Shown here in pieces: positions 49,923-60,264 of a DNA stretch of 64,000 nucleotides. Positions within the stretch are counted from its first letter, which is position 1; each line of letters starts with the position of its first letter. The notes below the pieces were generated by a model. It was not told the DNA's origin. It made no database searches and saw nothing but the letters and a program-made list of their open reading frames with translations. Made by a program: the position numbers and the translations under genes. Origin of the DNA: Ascoidea asiatica (lineage: Eukaryota; Ascomycota; Saccharomycetes; Ascoideales; Ascoideaceae); assembly GCA_001600695.1 (NCBI GenBank), contig BCKQ01000024.1, forward strand, positions 55,793-119,792, written 5' to 3'.

Positions 49923-51698
49923 TTAAAAATTATTACTTTCTTCAATTTCAGAATCTGCATCTACCATCATTTTAGAAATTTCAAATCCTTCAACATCTTG
50001 TAATTCTTGGAACCACCCTTTTTCTTTCCAGAAATTCTTAACTGGAAGTCCTTGAATTGGGAAAAAATATGTTAATAAGGAATAAACTAAAAATGAAACA
50101 ATAAACCCAGTAAAATAATTTAAATTATAAACATAAGTAGCCCCAATTGGTACCGTTTTACCAACATCTCCAACAAAACCAACAATATTAATTAAAATAC
50201 CACAAATATATGCAGCATATGCTCTCCAATTACAACCAATAAAATTATATCTATAATCACTTGCTTTATCACCAGTATATAAATGAACTAATTTTATTTG
50301 ACCTCTTCTAACAAGAAAATAATCTGCAAAAATAACACCGGAAATTGCACTTAAAAAAACTGAATATGATGATAAATAACTTGTAAATTTATTAGAGGTT
50401 TTGAAAAAATTCCATGGGCAAATACAAAGAGAAATCATTGCACAAATATATCCACCTCTTCTAATACTAATATATCTTGGTAATAAAGCAGTCATATCAG
50501 TTCCTGCAGATAATGAATTTGCAGATATATTTGTACCTAATTGAGCTAATGCTAACCCAAAAGCAATTAAAAATGCACCAGCTCTATTACCAGAAGAAAA
50601 ATCATCTAAAAATCTACTTAAAACATCTAATGGGGACCAATATGTTTGTCCAAAAAGAATTGTTGAAGCAGAAGAAACTAAAATACCAATTAATGAAGTT
50701 AGGGAAAAACAAATTGGAATTGATATTATTTGTGACCAGTAAGCAGAATTTGGAGTTTTTGCAAATCTTGAAAAATCAGGAGCATTTACAATTAAAGTTG
50801 CAAAATTTGCAATACAATTCATAATTGCTTTAACAAATTGCCAACCATGATCAGAGCCTGTAAGAGTTGTTTTTTGATGTATAATTGGACCAATACTACC
50901 AGCTTTAACAATAGTCCAAACTAATAAACCAATACCTGCAAATGGAACAACAATTGCTTTAATTGTAAATAAATGACGAACTTTTTCTGGAGGAAACCAT
51001 AATACAGGTAAAGTTATTGCCCAGCCAATTATAAAACTTAAAAATTGAAAAGGAGTTGTACCACTAATATGACCAGAAAGTCTTGTATCTAAATCAGTAC
51101 CTGCAAGACTTTTTAACATAACTTGAACACATTGGCCAAAAATCCAACCTTGAACAGAAAACCAAATTATTGCCATTACAACACGATTTATTACAGGCCA
51201 TATAGAACCAAAAACACCAAAAGAAGCACGACAAGATACAGGAAAAGAAATATGATAAAAAGAACCAACTTTTGCAGAATAACCAACCATAATACCAACA
51301 ATCATATAACCAATGATTACAGCAATAAAAACTTCCCACCAAGCTAAACCAGCTTCAACAGAAGTACTTGCAATTTGAAAAGTATTAACATTAAAAGAAT
51401 CTGCAACCCAAAAAAATACAAAATTAAACCAACTCCATTTACGTCTTTTTTCTTCAACAGGTTTTAAATCAAAATTATATAAAAACATTTCTGCAGTTGA
51501 TAAATTTGATTTTTGTAATTCAATATATTTATCATGAAATTTTCTAAGTTTCGGAAATTTTGAATTTGAATAATCTATTGAATTTTCAGTTGATAAAGAT
51601 TGAATTGTATCATTTTCGGGAGATTTAATTTCAGTGCTATTACCAATTTGTAAATTATCTTCTGGCAGAAGAAATTTTTCTTCACTTAATTTAGACAT
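49923..51698 (-). CDS. NCS1-family permease of the Fur4/Dal4/Fui1 group (uracil, allantoin or uridine)
   Basis: This is a plasma-membrane nucleobase-cation symporter. The protein has 591 residues from the ATG at 51698; three further codons upstream lead to a TTG. About twelve transmembrane segments follow a hydrophilic N-terminus. The signature region is NLSTAEMFLYNFDLKPVEEKRRKWSWFNFVFFWVADSFNVNTFQ, in parts. Also typical are SFPVSCRASFGVFGSIWPVINR, the ISANSLSAGTDMTALLPRYISIRRG block, CPWNFFKTSNKFTSYLSSYSVFLS, and FADYFLVRRGQIKL with LYTG. Which of the three substrates it carries cannot be told from motifs alone. A cluster of GATAA words lies about 0.5-0.6 kb upstream, which would suit nitrogen regulation. 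Confidence 0.88.
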   Translation of the reverse strand: MSKLSEEKFLLPEDNLQIGNSTEIKSPENDTIQSLSTENSIDYSNSKFPKLRKFHDKYIELQKSNLSTAEMFLYNFDLKPVEEKRRKWSWFNFVFFWVADSFNVNTFQIASTSVEAGLAWWEVFIAVIIGYMIVGIMVGYSAKVGSFYHISFPVSCRASFGVFGSIWPVINRVVMAIIWFSVQGWIFGQCVQVMLKSLAGTDLDTRLSGHISGTTPFQFLSFIIGWAITLPVLWFPPEKVRHLFTIKAIVVPFAGIGLLVWTIVKAGSIGPIIHQKTTLTGSDHGWQFVKAIMNCIANFATLIVNAPDFSRFAKTPNSAYWSQIISIPICFSLTSLIGILVSSASTILFGQTYWSPLDVLSRFLDDFSSGNRAGAFLIAFGLALAQLGTNISANSLSAGTDMTALLPRYISIRRGGYICAMISLCICPWNFFKTSNKFTSYLSSYSVFLSAISGVIFADYFLVRRGQIKLVHLYTGDKASDYRYNFIGCNWRAYAAYICGILINIVGFVGDVGKTVPIGATYVYNLNYFTGFIVSFLVYSLLTYFFPIQGLPVKNFWKEKGWFQELQDVEGFEISKMMVDADSEIEESNNF

Positions 51699-53845
51699 TT
51701 TTATCAAATTTTTATTGAAATCTATTTATTTTTTATTAACTTTTATTAAATTTTTTGTTAATTTTTAGGCCAGTAAGTGGATAAATTTAAAAATTAAGAA
51801 TTTCAAAAATTCAAAATTTTGGTTGCTAATTTTCATATATATATATATATATATATATATTTATTTTCCAATAAAGGGTTTTTGAGTCAAATTAACTAGG
51901 AAATAAATGAATAAGAAACAAAATAAATGAATAAAGGATTTATATATATATTTATATTTTAATCTATTTTAAAATATATAGTTGTATACGAATTTAAAAT
52001 ATGGTATAGAATAGTTTTTTTTAATAACAGTTCTATTTTGAAATAGGTTGATCCATTTTGGTATAGTAAATTATGTATATAATATCTTGTTAACTATAGG
52101 GTCTTTTATAATCATATTTTATAAATTAATTGTAATATTCATTAATGATACTAAAGAGCAATAGAAGTGAATAAAATTGAATCAGAAGCCGTTTATAAAT
52201 TATTTCTTTTATTTAGATTATGATAAAATATGATAAAATATGATGGAATAAGATAAAGTATGAGGATATGATGAGTTATGAGTGGATAAGAATTCAAGAG
52301 ATTAAAAAACTTTAAAGTATTATCAATGAAAAAATAGTACATGGTTGTATTAACAAAATTACTAAGTTACTATTCTACTGTACTAATATTACTACTGGTA
52401 GCAATACTTAAGTTAATATTAGCAAACATAGTTTTGAATGAAATGAGTATGAAGCTATTCATTTAAGTTAAGGTAAGCTTAGTTAAAGCGAATTAAGTTA
52501 AATTTGGATATTTCAATGAGAGACTGGTGAATTTTCAAAGGAATAAACAGTTAAGAATGCGAGCAGAACAGTTTTTTGTAAGGATTATTTAAAGAATAAC
52601 TGAACAATATTTGAACATTATTTGAGCTTGATTAAAGCTAGACTGAAAAATATATTTTTAAGGTTATTGAATAGGCTTTTGCTACTTGGATAATATTCGA
52701 GTAAGTGCTAAAACGGATAAAAACAAATTTAGTAATAAATAATCTTGATCAGCTCTGCAATAACTTAGATAGAAAGCCAGGCAAAGGATATCTTGAGTAT
52801 GTGTTTGAGTATGTTGTCTTGTGTCAGCATATTTCTGGTATTATTGCTATTGCTATTTCCCTTTTCATTTCCATTTCCATTTCTCATTCTCTTTTTGGTG
52901 TTTCGTTTATTTGATTATTTTTTTGTTTTGTGCTTCTTTTTCTTTTTTTCTTTTGTTTTCTTTTATTTTGTGTTGCCACTTTGCCTAAAACGGAGCGCAA
53001 AGATCCAGCCACAGCATCCAGACTCGCTCCCCACCATTATTTCCGCGAAATTGCGTCCAGGACCACCCATCCAAAAGATAGTCTCGCCCAGAAAGCTTAG
53101 GGGCCTGGGTGCTGCCAATCAGTAGTCACTAGCACGTCTGTTATCTTTTGCGTGTGATTTCCACAGGGCTTCTAGTGCGAGTCTGCGCGGAAGACAGCAC
53201 GCCCATTCCTCGTGAAATATTATCACAAAGTTTTGTTTATATTCAATATCTGAACAAAAACCATGAAACAATCAAATAATCAAATATTTAGTATGAAACC
53301 GATGAAATAAAACTGAAGATATTGAAAAACTTGTTTATTTTTCTCTTCAAAAGTTAGAATAACTCAAAATATAAATAGTATTTAGTTCTATGTCCAAGAA
53401 AATAGAACAAACTTTTATTTGGTGCAGAGCTAAATAGATAATGAAACGCATTTCAACTCACAAACCATTCAGTGCCTTAAATCAAAGAAAGGTATACAAA
53501 TTTAGATTCATTTTTCACAATCTTAAGTTATCTCAATTTTTACTAAAACAAAATATAAACTCAATTTCATGTATATCTTTTTAGTTTAAAATTTTTTGTA
53601 ACCAGATTAAACAGAATTTAATCTTCCTTAAATGCTTATCAATTTACAGTGAAGGGTAAATATTTTAACAAAAAACATTTCAAATGCTTTACCCATTGAT
53701 TGACTAACTTTATTATAACATTAATTATTTAGAAAATTTACAATTCCTTCATTGTTTTTTTGAATGATTACTTTTGATATACTGTATATATGTATATCTT
53801 TTATTTACTCTAGTTTAGTAACTTTAAAAACTTTATTAGCTTTAT
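51699..53845. promoter_or_regulatory. 2.1-kb gap upstream of the NCS1 permease
   Basis: It contains a (TA)13 tract (51835-51860), a run of four GATAA words including GATAAG at 52285-52290, long AT-rich stretches, and a GC-rich island at about 52970-53215. The island carries CGCGAAAT near 53043 and CATTCCTCG at 53204-53212, a word shared with two other islands. No ORF here is convincing; a pyrimidine-rich ORF covers 52793-53125 but encodes a Phe/Leu run. Confidence 0.45.
51835..51860. repeat. (TA)13 dinucleotide tract
   Basis: An uninterrupted TA run lies 137-162 bp upstream of the NCS1 permease start. It could act as a TATA-like or nucleosome-free element; otherwise it is a simple repeat. 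Confidence 0.9.
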
Positions 53846-54646
53846 TTAATTTTTTTTTATGTTAAAAATAAGTTTAATAGCATCTTGAATTTTATCAGCT
53901 CTGTTTAAAATTACTTCTACTAACTTTTTTTCAAGTATTGGACAATCCTTAAAAATAGGTTTATCAAAATGAAGACCAACTACATCTTGGCTATAAATTT
54001 TCCTTTTTTTTATTATTTTATTTTCTTTTTCTTTTTCATTTTCATTTTCACTTTCAACTTCACATTCGCATTCACCTTCACATTCATATTCACTGTCACT
54101 CTCGCTTTCAAACTCACTTTCACTTTCATTTGATGAATTACTGAAGAAAGATTCTTCTGATTCTAAAAAATCAGATTTTCTTTTTTTAAAATTTTTTATT
54201 GATGATATTTTATCAAGTTCATTGAATTTTCTTTCAATATAATTCTCTTCACTTTCCGAAATTAAAGTTAATATGTCATATAAATCATCTTCAAACCCAA
54301 AACACTCATCTTTTTCATAAGATATATAATCAATTGGATCTTGAAATTTTTCAAAATTATTATAAATTTTATAAAAATAATTTTTAATAATTTTGTAACC
54401 TTTATATTCTTTCTTAAAATGTAAATTAAATTCTTCTAAAATATTTTTCCAATTTTTAGATTTATGTCTTTCAAATTCATAAAGTATTTCTGGCATATTT
54501 TTTAGTACTAACTCACATAATTTCTTTTCATGATCATAATCAAGTCGTTTTTTCTTGTTCAATTTTTTACTGAATTTATTACTTGATTTTATTACATTTT
54601 CATTCATTGAATTTAAGCATACATTTTTAGAAATAGTAGAAGCCAT
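53846..54646 (-). CDS. Uncharacterised acidic protein with a SANT-like N-terminal helical region
   Basis: I do not recognise this 266-residue protein by name. Residues 36-105 contain Trp and aromatic positions spaced as in a Myb/SANT- or MADF-like helical bundle (KLCELVLKNMPEILYEF, then SKNWKNILEEFNLHF, then YKIIKNYFYKIYNNF). A DNA- or chromatin-binding role is possible but unproven. Residues about 165-205 are a Glu/Ser repeat in which Cys alternates with Glu (YECEGECECEVE). A short basic motif follows (KKRKIYS), and a conserved-looking tail, LHFDKPIFKDCPILEKKLVEVIL, ends the protein. It lies downstream of a decayed transcription-factor gene on the same strand. Confidence 0.55.
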   Translation of the reverse strand: MASTISKNVCLNSMNENVIKSSNKFSKKLNKKKRLDYDHEKKLCELVLKNMPEILYEFERHKSKNWKNILEEFNLHFKKEYKGYKIIKNYFYKIYNNFEKFQDPIDYISYEKDECFGFEDDLYDILTLISESEENYIERKFNELDKISSIKNFKKRKSDFLESEESFFSNSSNESESEFESESDSEYECEGECECEVESENENEKEKENKIIKKRKIYSQDVVGLHFDKPIFKDCPILEKKLVEVILNRADKIQDAIKLIFNIKKN

Positions 54647-54915
54647 TGAGAAAAGTTTTTAAATAAAATGAGATAAAATCAACATTCTCATTTGCTGATT
54701 TAACATTTGTATTCAATAATTTTTTTTTATCTTAATTTTATTTTATTTATTTACCTCATTTTTCGCGTTTTTATTCAATGATTATTTAACTTTATGATAA
54801 ATCGCGGCGCATTAAAAAACCCACTTAAAAAATAAAAAATTACCGTTTTTGCTATTTTCTCGGTAAAAAATATATGAATATTTCTTTGGACCCTGGGGGC
54901 TCTGATAATTTAATT

Positions 54916-56576
54916 TTATTGATCTAAAATATAAAGATCTTTTAAATTATTATTGATTTTATCATTATCATCTTCAATTTTTGAAACCTCATTTGAAATT
55001 ATATCCCATTTTAATTTATTTTTATTATCAAGATTGAATGAAACACTTTCTGGAACTTTATCAATTTTAAATTTTGTAATTGAAAATAATTTTTTAAAAT
55101 AAAAAAAAGATCTATCAAAATCATTAGAAATCAATAGAATTTTATCTTTATCATCTTTAAATCTGAAAAAAATTTTATTTTTTAACATAAATATAAAAAA
55201 TGAAAGTGAATGTATACACCCAGTTAAAAACTTTATTAAAAAATCAGTTGAAATTTTTATTAGAATATTTGAATTTTCACTTGCTATTTTGATCAAATTT
55301 TCTATTAAAATTAATGGGAAATCAATTTTCAATAAAAGCTCTTTAATATTATAATCTTCGATATATTGATTAATCAAAATATCTGGCAATCCATAACATA
55401 CCTCCCAGAGTAAAATTTTTAGACATGTTTCCATGATTATATTCTCAAAGATTTCTATATTTTCAATGTTTTTTATAATTTTATTATCTTTAATATTTTC
55501 AATATTCTCAATATTTAATAGTGATAAAGTAGAATAAATTTTAATCAAATTGTTTTTATTTAATTCATCAGTTTTATGATTTAAAATTAAAAATAAATCA
55601 TCATTGCATTTTTTAATATAATCAACCATTTGGTTATAAATTTTTAATTTTGAAGGATATTTATCAAATTTAGGTATTGGTAGTGAAACAATATCAGAAA
55701 TGGGATTTAATATTAATGATATATTCTAATTTGAATCAATTGATCTTGCTCTTTCTGATTGATAAATTCCAAAGTATAATTTTTGATAATTACGAAATTT
55801 TTTTTCTTCTTTTTCTTTTTCCATTTCATTTTCATAAATTAAATTGTTATTTGATTTTGAAAAATGAAAATTTTTTCTAACCAATTGAAGTAAAGTTATT
55901 GATTCATTTAAATAAATTATTGAAATTTTTTTTAGTATTATCATTTGAATAAAAAAATTATAAATATAAGAAATATGAAATTAATATAGATTCAGTATTT
56001 GTATTTTTGAAATATAATGAGTTTTGTCTTATATTTAAAGCTTGTTGAACTAAAATTTTTGGATTTATATAATTAGTTTTAAAAAAATTATCATTTGTTG
56101 TAAAATCTTTTTCTATACAAAAAAGAACAGTTGCAGATATAACACAAACTAAAGCAAAAGCCTTTTGTTCTTCAAAGAATTCTTCAACGAATTGATTGGA
56201 GTTATTTCTATTATTATTGGAAAAGGTTTCAAAATGTTTATAATAGTTTTTAATTTTATCACTTAATTCATCAGGATCAAAAAATGGCCAATCTGTATAA
56301 CAACGGATACATTTCCAAAAATTTTATAAGATAATTCAGTGGAATCCCAGAATAACATTCAGATTTAAAATTGACTAAAGTCTTTGCTTTATCTGTAGCT
56401 TTACTTTTATTCTTGGATGTTGTCTTTGAAGATTTATATATCCTCTTCTTCGATTGACCATTGTTTGCCTCACTCAAGAAACAAGGAACATTATGTTTCG
56501 AACATTGATTACAGACAGTACTTGGGCTTTCTTTTACACATTTCACTTTTCTTATCTTACAGGAATAACAACTCAT
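54916..56576 (-). pseudogene. Broken Zn2Cys6 transcription factor gene (MAL-activator-like layout)
   Basis: Four open segments on one strand together have the layout of a fungal Zn2Cys6 regulator. The first (56576-56277) has the zinc cluster with spacing CX2CX6CX8CX2CX6C at residues 3-32, then a basic linker, and stops near a T6 run. Reading continues in the +1 frame (about 56280 to 55960) with coding-like sequence such as DPDELSDKIKNYYKHFE. It then shifts again to a segment (55944-55729) that looks like the middle homology region (YLNESITLLQLV, then LYFGIYQSERARSI). That segment ends at an in-frame TAG (55728-55726). The same frame reopens to 54916. Two frameshifts plus one nonsense codon, with codon style still preserved, suggest recent inactivation. 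Sequencing error at the homopolymer could explain one shift but not all three. Confidence 0.75.
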
Positions 56577-57057
56577 GATTTCTATGAAGAAACTAGTGGT
56601 TACAGAAATAATCTCATCAGTCTCTTTTATTCTTATTTTATTCTTTCTTCAATTATTTCATTATCTTCATCATGTTTATCACTTATTCTAATGTTTTTTT
56701 AAAGCTTGTTTTAGTTCCACTTCGAATCTGATTTCAAAAGCCGTCGAATTACTTACCAAGCCACATTAAGCTATTCTGAAATAAGTGTAGCTGCATTGAG
56801 TGGCGTATTATGTGTGGCTTATAATACGTGGCTTATAATACGTGGCTAGTTTATGTCAACTTTGTGGCTTTATATAATTTGAAATTTGAAAGCTTTTAAC
56901 GTCTAATTTTTATTCTCTATAGAAAAAGTGTATAATTTAATACCGGTAGTGAAAAAAATGACCAAGATGAAGAGAAATAGAAAGAGAAATAGAAAGAAAT
57001 GAAGGTGATGAATTGAAATGAAAATAATGAAAATAATGAGAATGATAATCAAATAGA
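56577..57057. promoter_or_regulatory. Gap between HOM3 3' end and the broken regulator
   Basis: It contains a tandem 14-bp repeat GTGGCTTATAATAC (two full copies plus GTGGCTA, 56814-56848) and a further GTGGC near 56873. The remainder is ordinary AT-rich DNA. The repeat lies 240 bp upstream of the regulator's ATG. Confidence 0.5.
56814..56848. repeat. 14-bp tandem repeat GTGGCTTATAATAC
   Basis: Two exact units (56814-56827, 56828-56841) are followed by the first seven bases of a third with one change. The GTGGC core is the same word that recurs in the GC-rich islands upstream of BOL1 and SGF73. Confidence 0.85.
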
Positions 57058-58674
57058 TTATGAAAGTTTTAAGGATTCTAATCGAGTATCAACCAGTGTT
57101 GGTCTATCTAATAATTTTGCATGTATGCATTGAAGAGCTCTTAAACTATCTTTTTCATTAATTACACAACTTATATTTATTTCATTTGAACCTTGACTGA
57201 TCATTTCAATATTAATTTTTTCTTGAGCTAAAGTTGAAAACATTTGACTTGCAATACCAACAAGTTGTTTCATTTGTTTACCAACTAAAGATATAATTGC
57301 CATATTTCTTGCAAGATCAACAGTACCAAATTTTGTTAATTCTTTTATAGCATATTTTAATTCTAATTCATTATCATTAGTATGATGTAAAGCCATTGAA
57401 ACATAAACTTCAGAAGTTGAAATTAAATCAACAACTAATTTATAATCATCTAAAATTGTAAAAATTCCTGCTAAAAATCCATGTGATAAAATTTTTTTAT
57501 TTGAATGAACATTTAAAACAACAATTTTATGTTTTATAGTAATAGCAGTCGGACCTTTAGATTTTAATAATAAAGATTTTGGTATTAAATCTGAAGATAT
57601 TGGAGGATGTGGAGGTGTTTCTTCACCTTTTCTTGCAATATTATCTGGATAAATAATTGTACCTTTACCAATTGGATTTATAACATTTTTAATTCTTATC
57701 GGAATTTTTGCTTTAATAACTTGTTCCATTGTAAATGGATGAATAACTTCAGAACCATAATAAGTTAATTCTGCAGCTTCTTCTGGAGTTACAGTATCTA
57801 ATAATCTTGCATTTTTAACTTTTCTTGGATCTGCAGTGAAAATTCCATCAACTTCTTTCCAAATTTGTAATTCATCAGCATTTATTGCAACTGCAGCTAA
57901 AGCTGCACAAAAATCTGTATAACCTCTACCAACACCATTAAGTAAACCACCTGGAATAACACCAAAATAACCAGTTAATACTGGAATTATTCCATTTTTA
58001 CAATTTTTAATTTTTTCACCAAGAATTTTAGAAATTTTATTAAAAAAAACTTGATCTAATTGAAAATCATCTTTAAGATTACTATTACTTGAACTTGGAG
58101 AATTATAATTTAAATTTAAAGCCGAATTATCTATAATATCAGAAAGATCAATATACTCTGCAGGTATATCTTTATCATTTAATAAAGCAGTCATAAATAA
58201 ACAACTTAATTTTTCTCCAACAGCCATTACATTATCTAAAGTTTTTGGAGAAAGTTCATCAATAATTTTTGAAGCATGTAATAATTGTAAAACTAAATCA
58301 CATTCCTCATTTGTTTTTTGAATTAAATCTTTTAAAATATTTGGATAATTTTTAATTTTTTTATTTGCATTATTTATATGATCATCTCTAATTAATGTAA
58401 TAATTTTTTTATAATCTTTATTTTTTATTGAATAGTCCGCGGCTAATAATAATCTTGAAGTTGTACCTTCAGTTTTGATAGTTGAAGATCTTGCAGAACA
58501 AACTATTGCAACATCATTTGTTATTGAATATGCTTTAATAATATTTTCACAAATTTCTTCAGAAAATTTACCAATACTTGTACCACCAAATTTTTGAATA
58601 ATTTTTCCACCTTTTAAATTAACAGAAGATTGAGAATTTAATGAGGAACTACTTGGATATGATCTCAGTACCAT
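57058..58674 (-). CDS. HOM3: Aspartate kinase (Hom3)
   Basis: This enzyme phosphorylates aspartate, the first step toward threonine, methionine and homoserine, and is feedback-inhibited by threonine in fungi. The protein has 538 residues (S. cerevisiae 527). The kinase motif KFGGTS is at 28-33 after a short Ser-rich leader. Next come SSTIKTEGTTSRLLLAADYS, LTGYFGVIPGGLLNGVGRGYTDFCAAL, and QIWKEVDGIFTADPRKV with EEAAELTYYGSEVIHPFTMEQ. Two ACT-type regulatory regions follow from about residue 385, ending in the INIEMISQGSNEINISCVI segment. Everything needed for activity and allostery is in frame. A TGACTCA site lies 310 bp upstream. Confidence 0.96.
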   Translation of the reverse strand: MVLRSYPSSSSLNSQSSVNLKGGKIIQKFGGTSIGKFSEEICENIIKAYSITNDVAIVCSARSSTIKTEGTTSRLLLAADYSIKNKDYKKIITLIRDDHINNANKKIKNYPNILKDLIQKTNEECDLVLQLLHASKIIDELSPKTLDNVMAVGEKLSCLFMTALLNDKDIPAEYIDLSDIIDNSALNLNYNSPSSSNSNLKDDFQLDQVFFNKISKILGEKIKNCKNGIIPVLTGYFGVIPGGLLNGVGRGYTDFCAALAAVAINADELQIWKEVDGIFTADPRKVKNARLLDTVTPEEAAELTYYGSEVIHPFTMEQVIKAKIPIRIKNVINPIGKGTIIYPDNIARKGEETPPHPPISSDLIPKSLLLKSKGPTAITIKHKIVVLNVHSNKKILSHGFLAGIFTILDDYKLVVDLISTSEVYVSMALHHTNDNELELKYAIKELTKFGTVDLARNMAIISLVGKQMKQLVGIASQMFSTLAQEKINIEMISQGSNEINISCVINEKDSLRALQCIHAKLLDRPTLVDTRLESLKLS

Positions 58675-60264
58675 TTTTTCTTAAATATAAATCTTTGATG
58701 AAATATTGAGTTTCTCAGTTTGCTTTTTTTTTTTTATTATTTTTGATTCTTTTTCACGATTTTATAATATTTCTTCTCTTTTTCTTCTTTATTTCTTTAT
58801 TACTTTATAGGTTTTTTTAATAACTTCGAATGGAAAAAGTTATAAATAAACGAGGATAAAATTTTTAAAAAAATCTTAAGGATCAAATCAAAAGCTGTGA
58901 TAAGAATTAAAATAAAAAAGTGATATTAAAAGTAATTGGTTTGATTTGATCCACTGGAGTCTCAAACGATAAAATGAATTCATTGACTCATATGAAATAT
59001 TGCTGAAAGTTCGAGTTTCTGGGACATTATTACGCCAAAAGGGGTGATTGTTCACCAGTCGAAAACCCCGAGGAGGAAAACGGCCTCTCCAGCCGGGGTA
59101 ATTCCCCGAGAAAACTGGAGTGTGTGCAATTAAATGGGAACAGTGCAGAAACAACACTGAGTAAAAGTATCGTGTCACTTCAAGTTTTTTAGGGAAATAA
59201 TTGCAAAAGTTAGCAATCAGAGTAAACTATTTAAAATGTTTAAAATGAGCCACACACTTACGTAATTATTAATAGTTTATTACGTAATTATTTTAAAAAA
59301 TAATGTGATCACGTATTATTAAAACAATAAATATTTTAGTCACGGGTAATTATATAATTATCCAATATTTTAACCATATGAGCTTACGTGATGTTTCTAT
59401 TATTTTCTCAATTAATTAGGATAATTCGCTAATTAATTATTTATTTCTTTATTTCTTTGAGGTTTTTGGTGGTTTTAGGTGAATTTGAATTTGAATTTGA
59501 ATGAAAATTCTTTTCTATTTAAGTGTTTTCCATTTAAATAATAATAATTAATTATCCAGTATTAGTTTATATTCGAAGTCATCAGTATAACTTATGCTGT
59601 TAATGATATTTAGCTTCGTATTTAGTGGAAGAAATAAAAAGAAGCCGAGATTCTGGGTAATAAAAGTAGTAGAATTTTCACCAATTCAGTGGTTTGATAA
59701 GTGAATAAACAAGACTAAATGTGAAAATTTTAATAAACCGAATATTCTTCTTTTTATCCTTTGTATTCTTTACAATTTATTTTTTTTCTTCTTCTTTTTT
59801 CACTTAATCAAGCTAATTCTCTGATTTAATAATTTCAATCACTCAAACTTGATCAAACATCATCCAACTGCATGAATTTTTCTTTTTTTTCCTTTTTTTT
59901 TTCTTTCAAAACACACCTATCTCGATAAAATATCAAAATTTACCGGTAATCAATTTCCGTTAAACTATTATTATTGTTATTACTACAAACAATAATTGAA
60001 TATGACTGCAATATTATTGATTTTATTCAAATCTTAAAAGAATTTTGAAATACTGATAAGATATTTCTAATTTATATATATATAAATATAATTCAAATTT
60101 ACTGCTTTTTTTTACTTTATCGCATATTTTTTATCAATTTATTATCTAAATTAAATTAAATTATTATTTTAATTTATATTATCTAATATTTATTTAAGAA
60201 TTAATTAATAGTAAATTAATAATTGGTAATAAGAATTAGTTAAAAATAAATAATACCTGTCAAA
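58675..60264. promoter_or_regulatory. Divergent HOM3/MFS promoter with a dyad-rich GC island
   Basis: The 1.6-kb gap has TGACTCA at 58984-58990 and a compact GC-rich island at about 59000-59170. The island contains two perfect dyads: GGTGA-N4-TCACC (59043-59056) and CGGGG-TAATT-CCCCG (59094-59108). The second also reads as CGG-N9-CCG, the layout of a Zn2Cys6 dimer site. GTGATCACGTA (59305-59315) and TTACGTGATG (about 59384) follow. From about 59400 to 60264 the DNA is AT-rich. A minus ORF of 96 codons at 58888-59178 covers the island but has no domain. Confidence 0.5.
58984..58990. promoter_or_regulatory. TGACTCA, Gcn4 site upstream of HOM3
   Basis: An exact Gcn4 consensus lies 310 bp before the HOM3 ATG. 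HOM3 is a Gcn4 target in S. cerevisiae, so function is likely conserved, though binding is not shown. Confidence 0.6.

Noticed and set aside
51950-51960. ATTTATATTTT, a match to the S. cerevisiae origin consensus
   Set aside because: In DNA this AT-rich such matches are expected often, and origin consensus differs among yeasts.
55726-56300. Introns as the explanation for the broken Zn2Cys6 gene
   Set aside because: I saw no GTATGT/TACTAAC/AG set at the junctions, and the TAG lies within an otherwise continuous frame.
58888-59178. 96-codon minus-strand ORF in the HOM3 promoter island
   Set aside because: No family resemblance; it covers two perfect dyads and the Gcn4 site.
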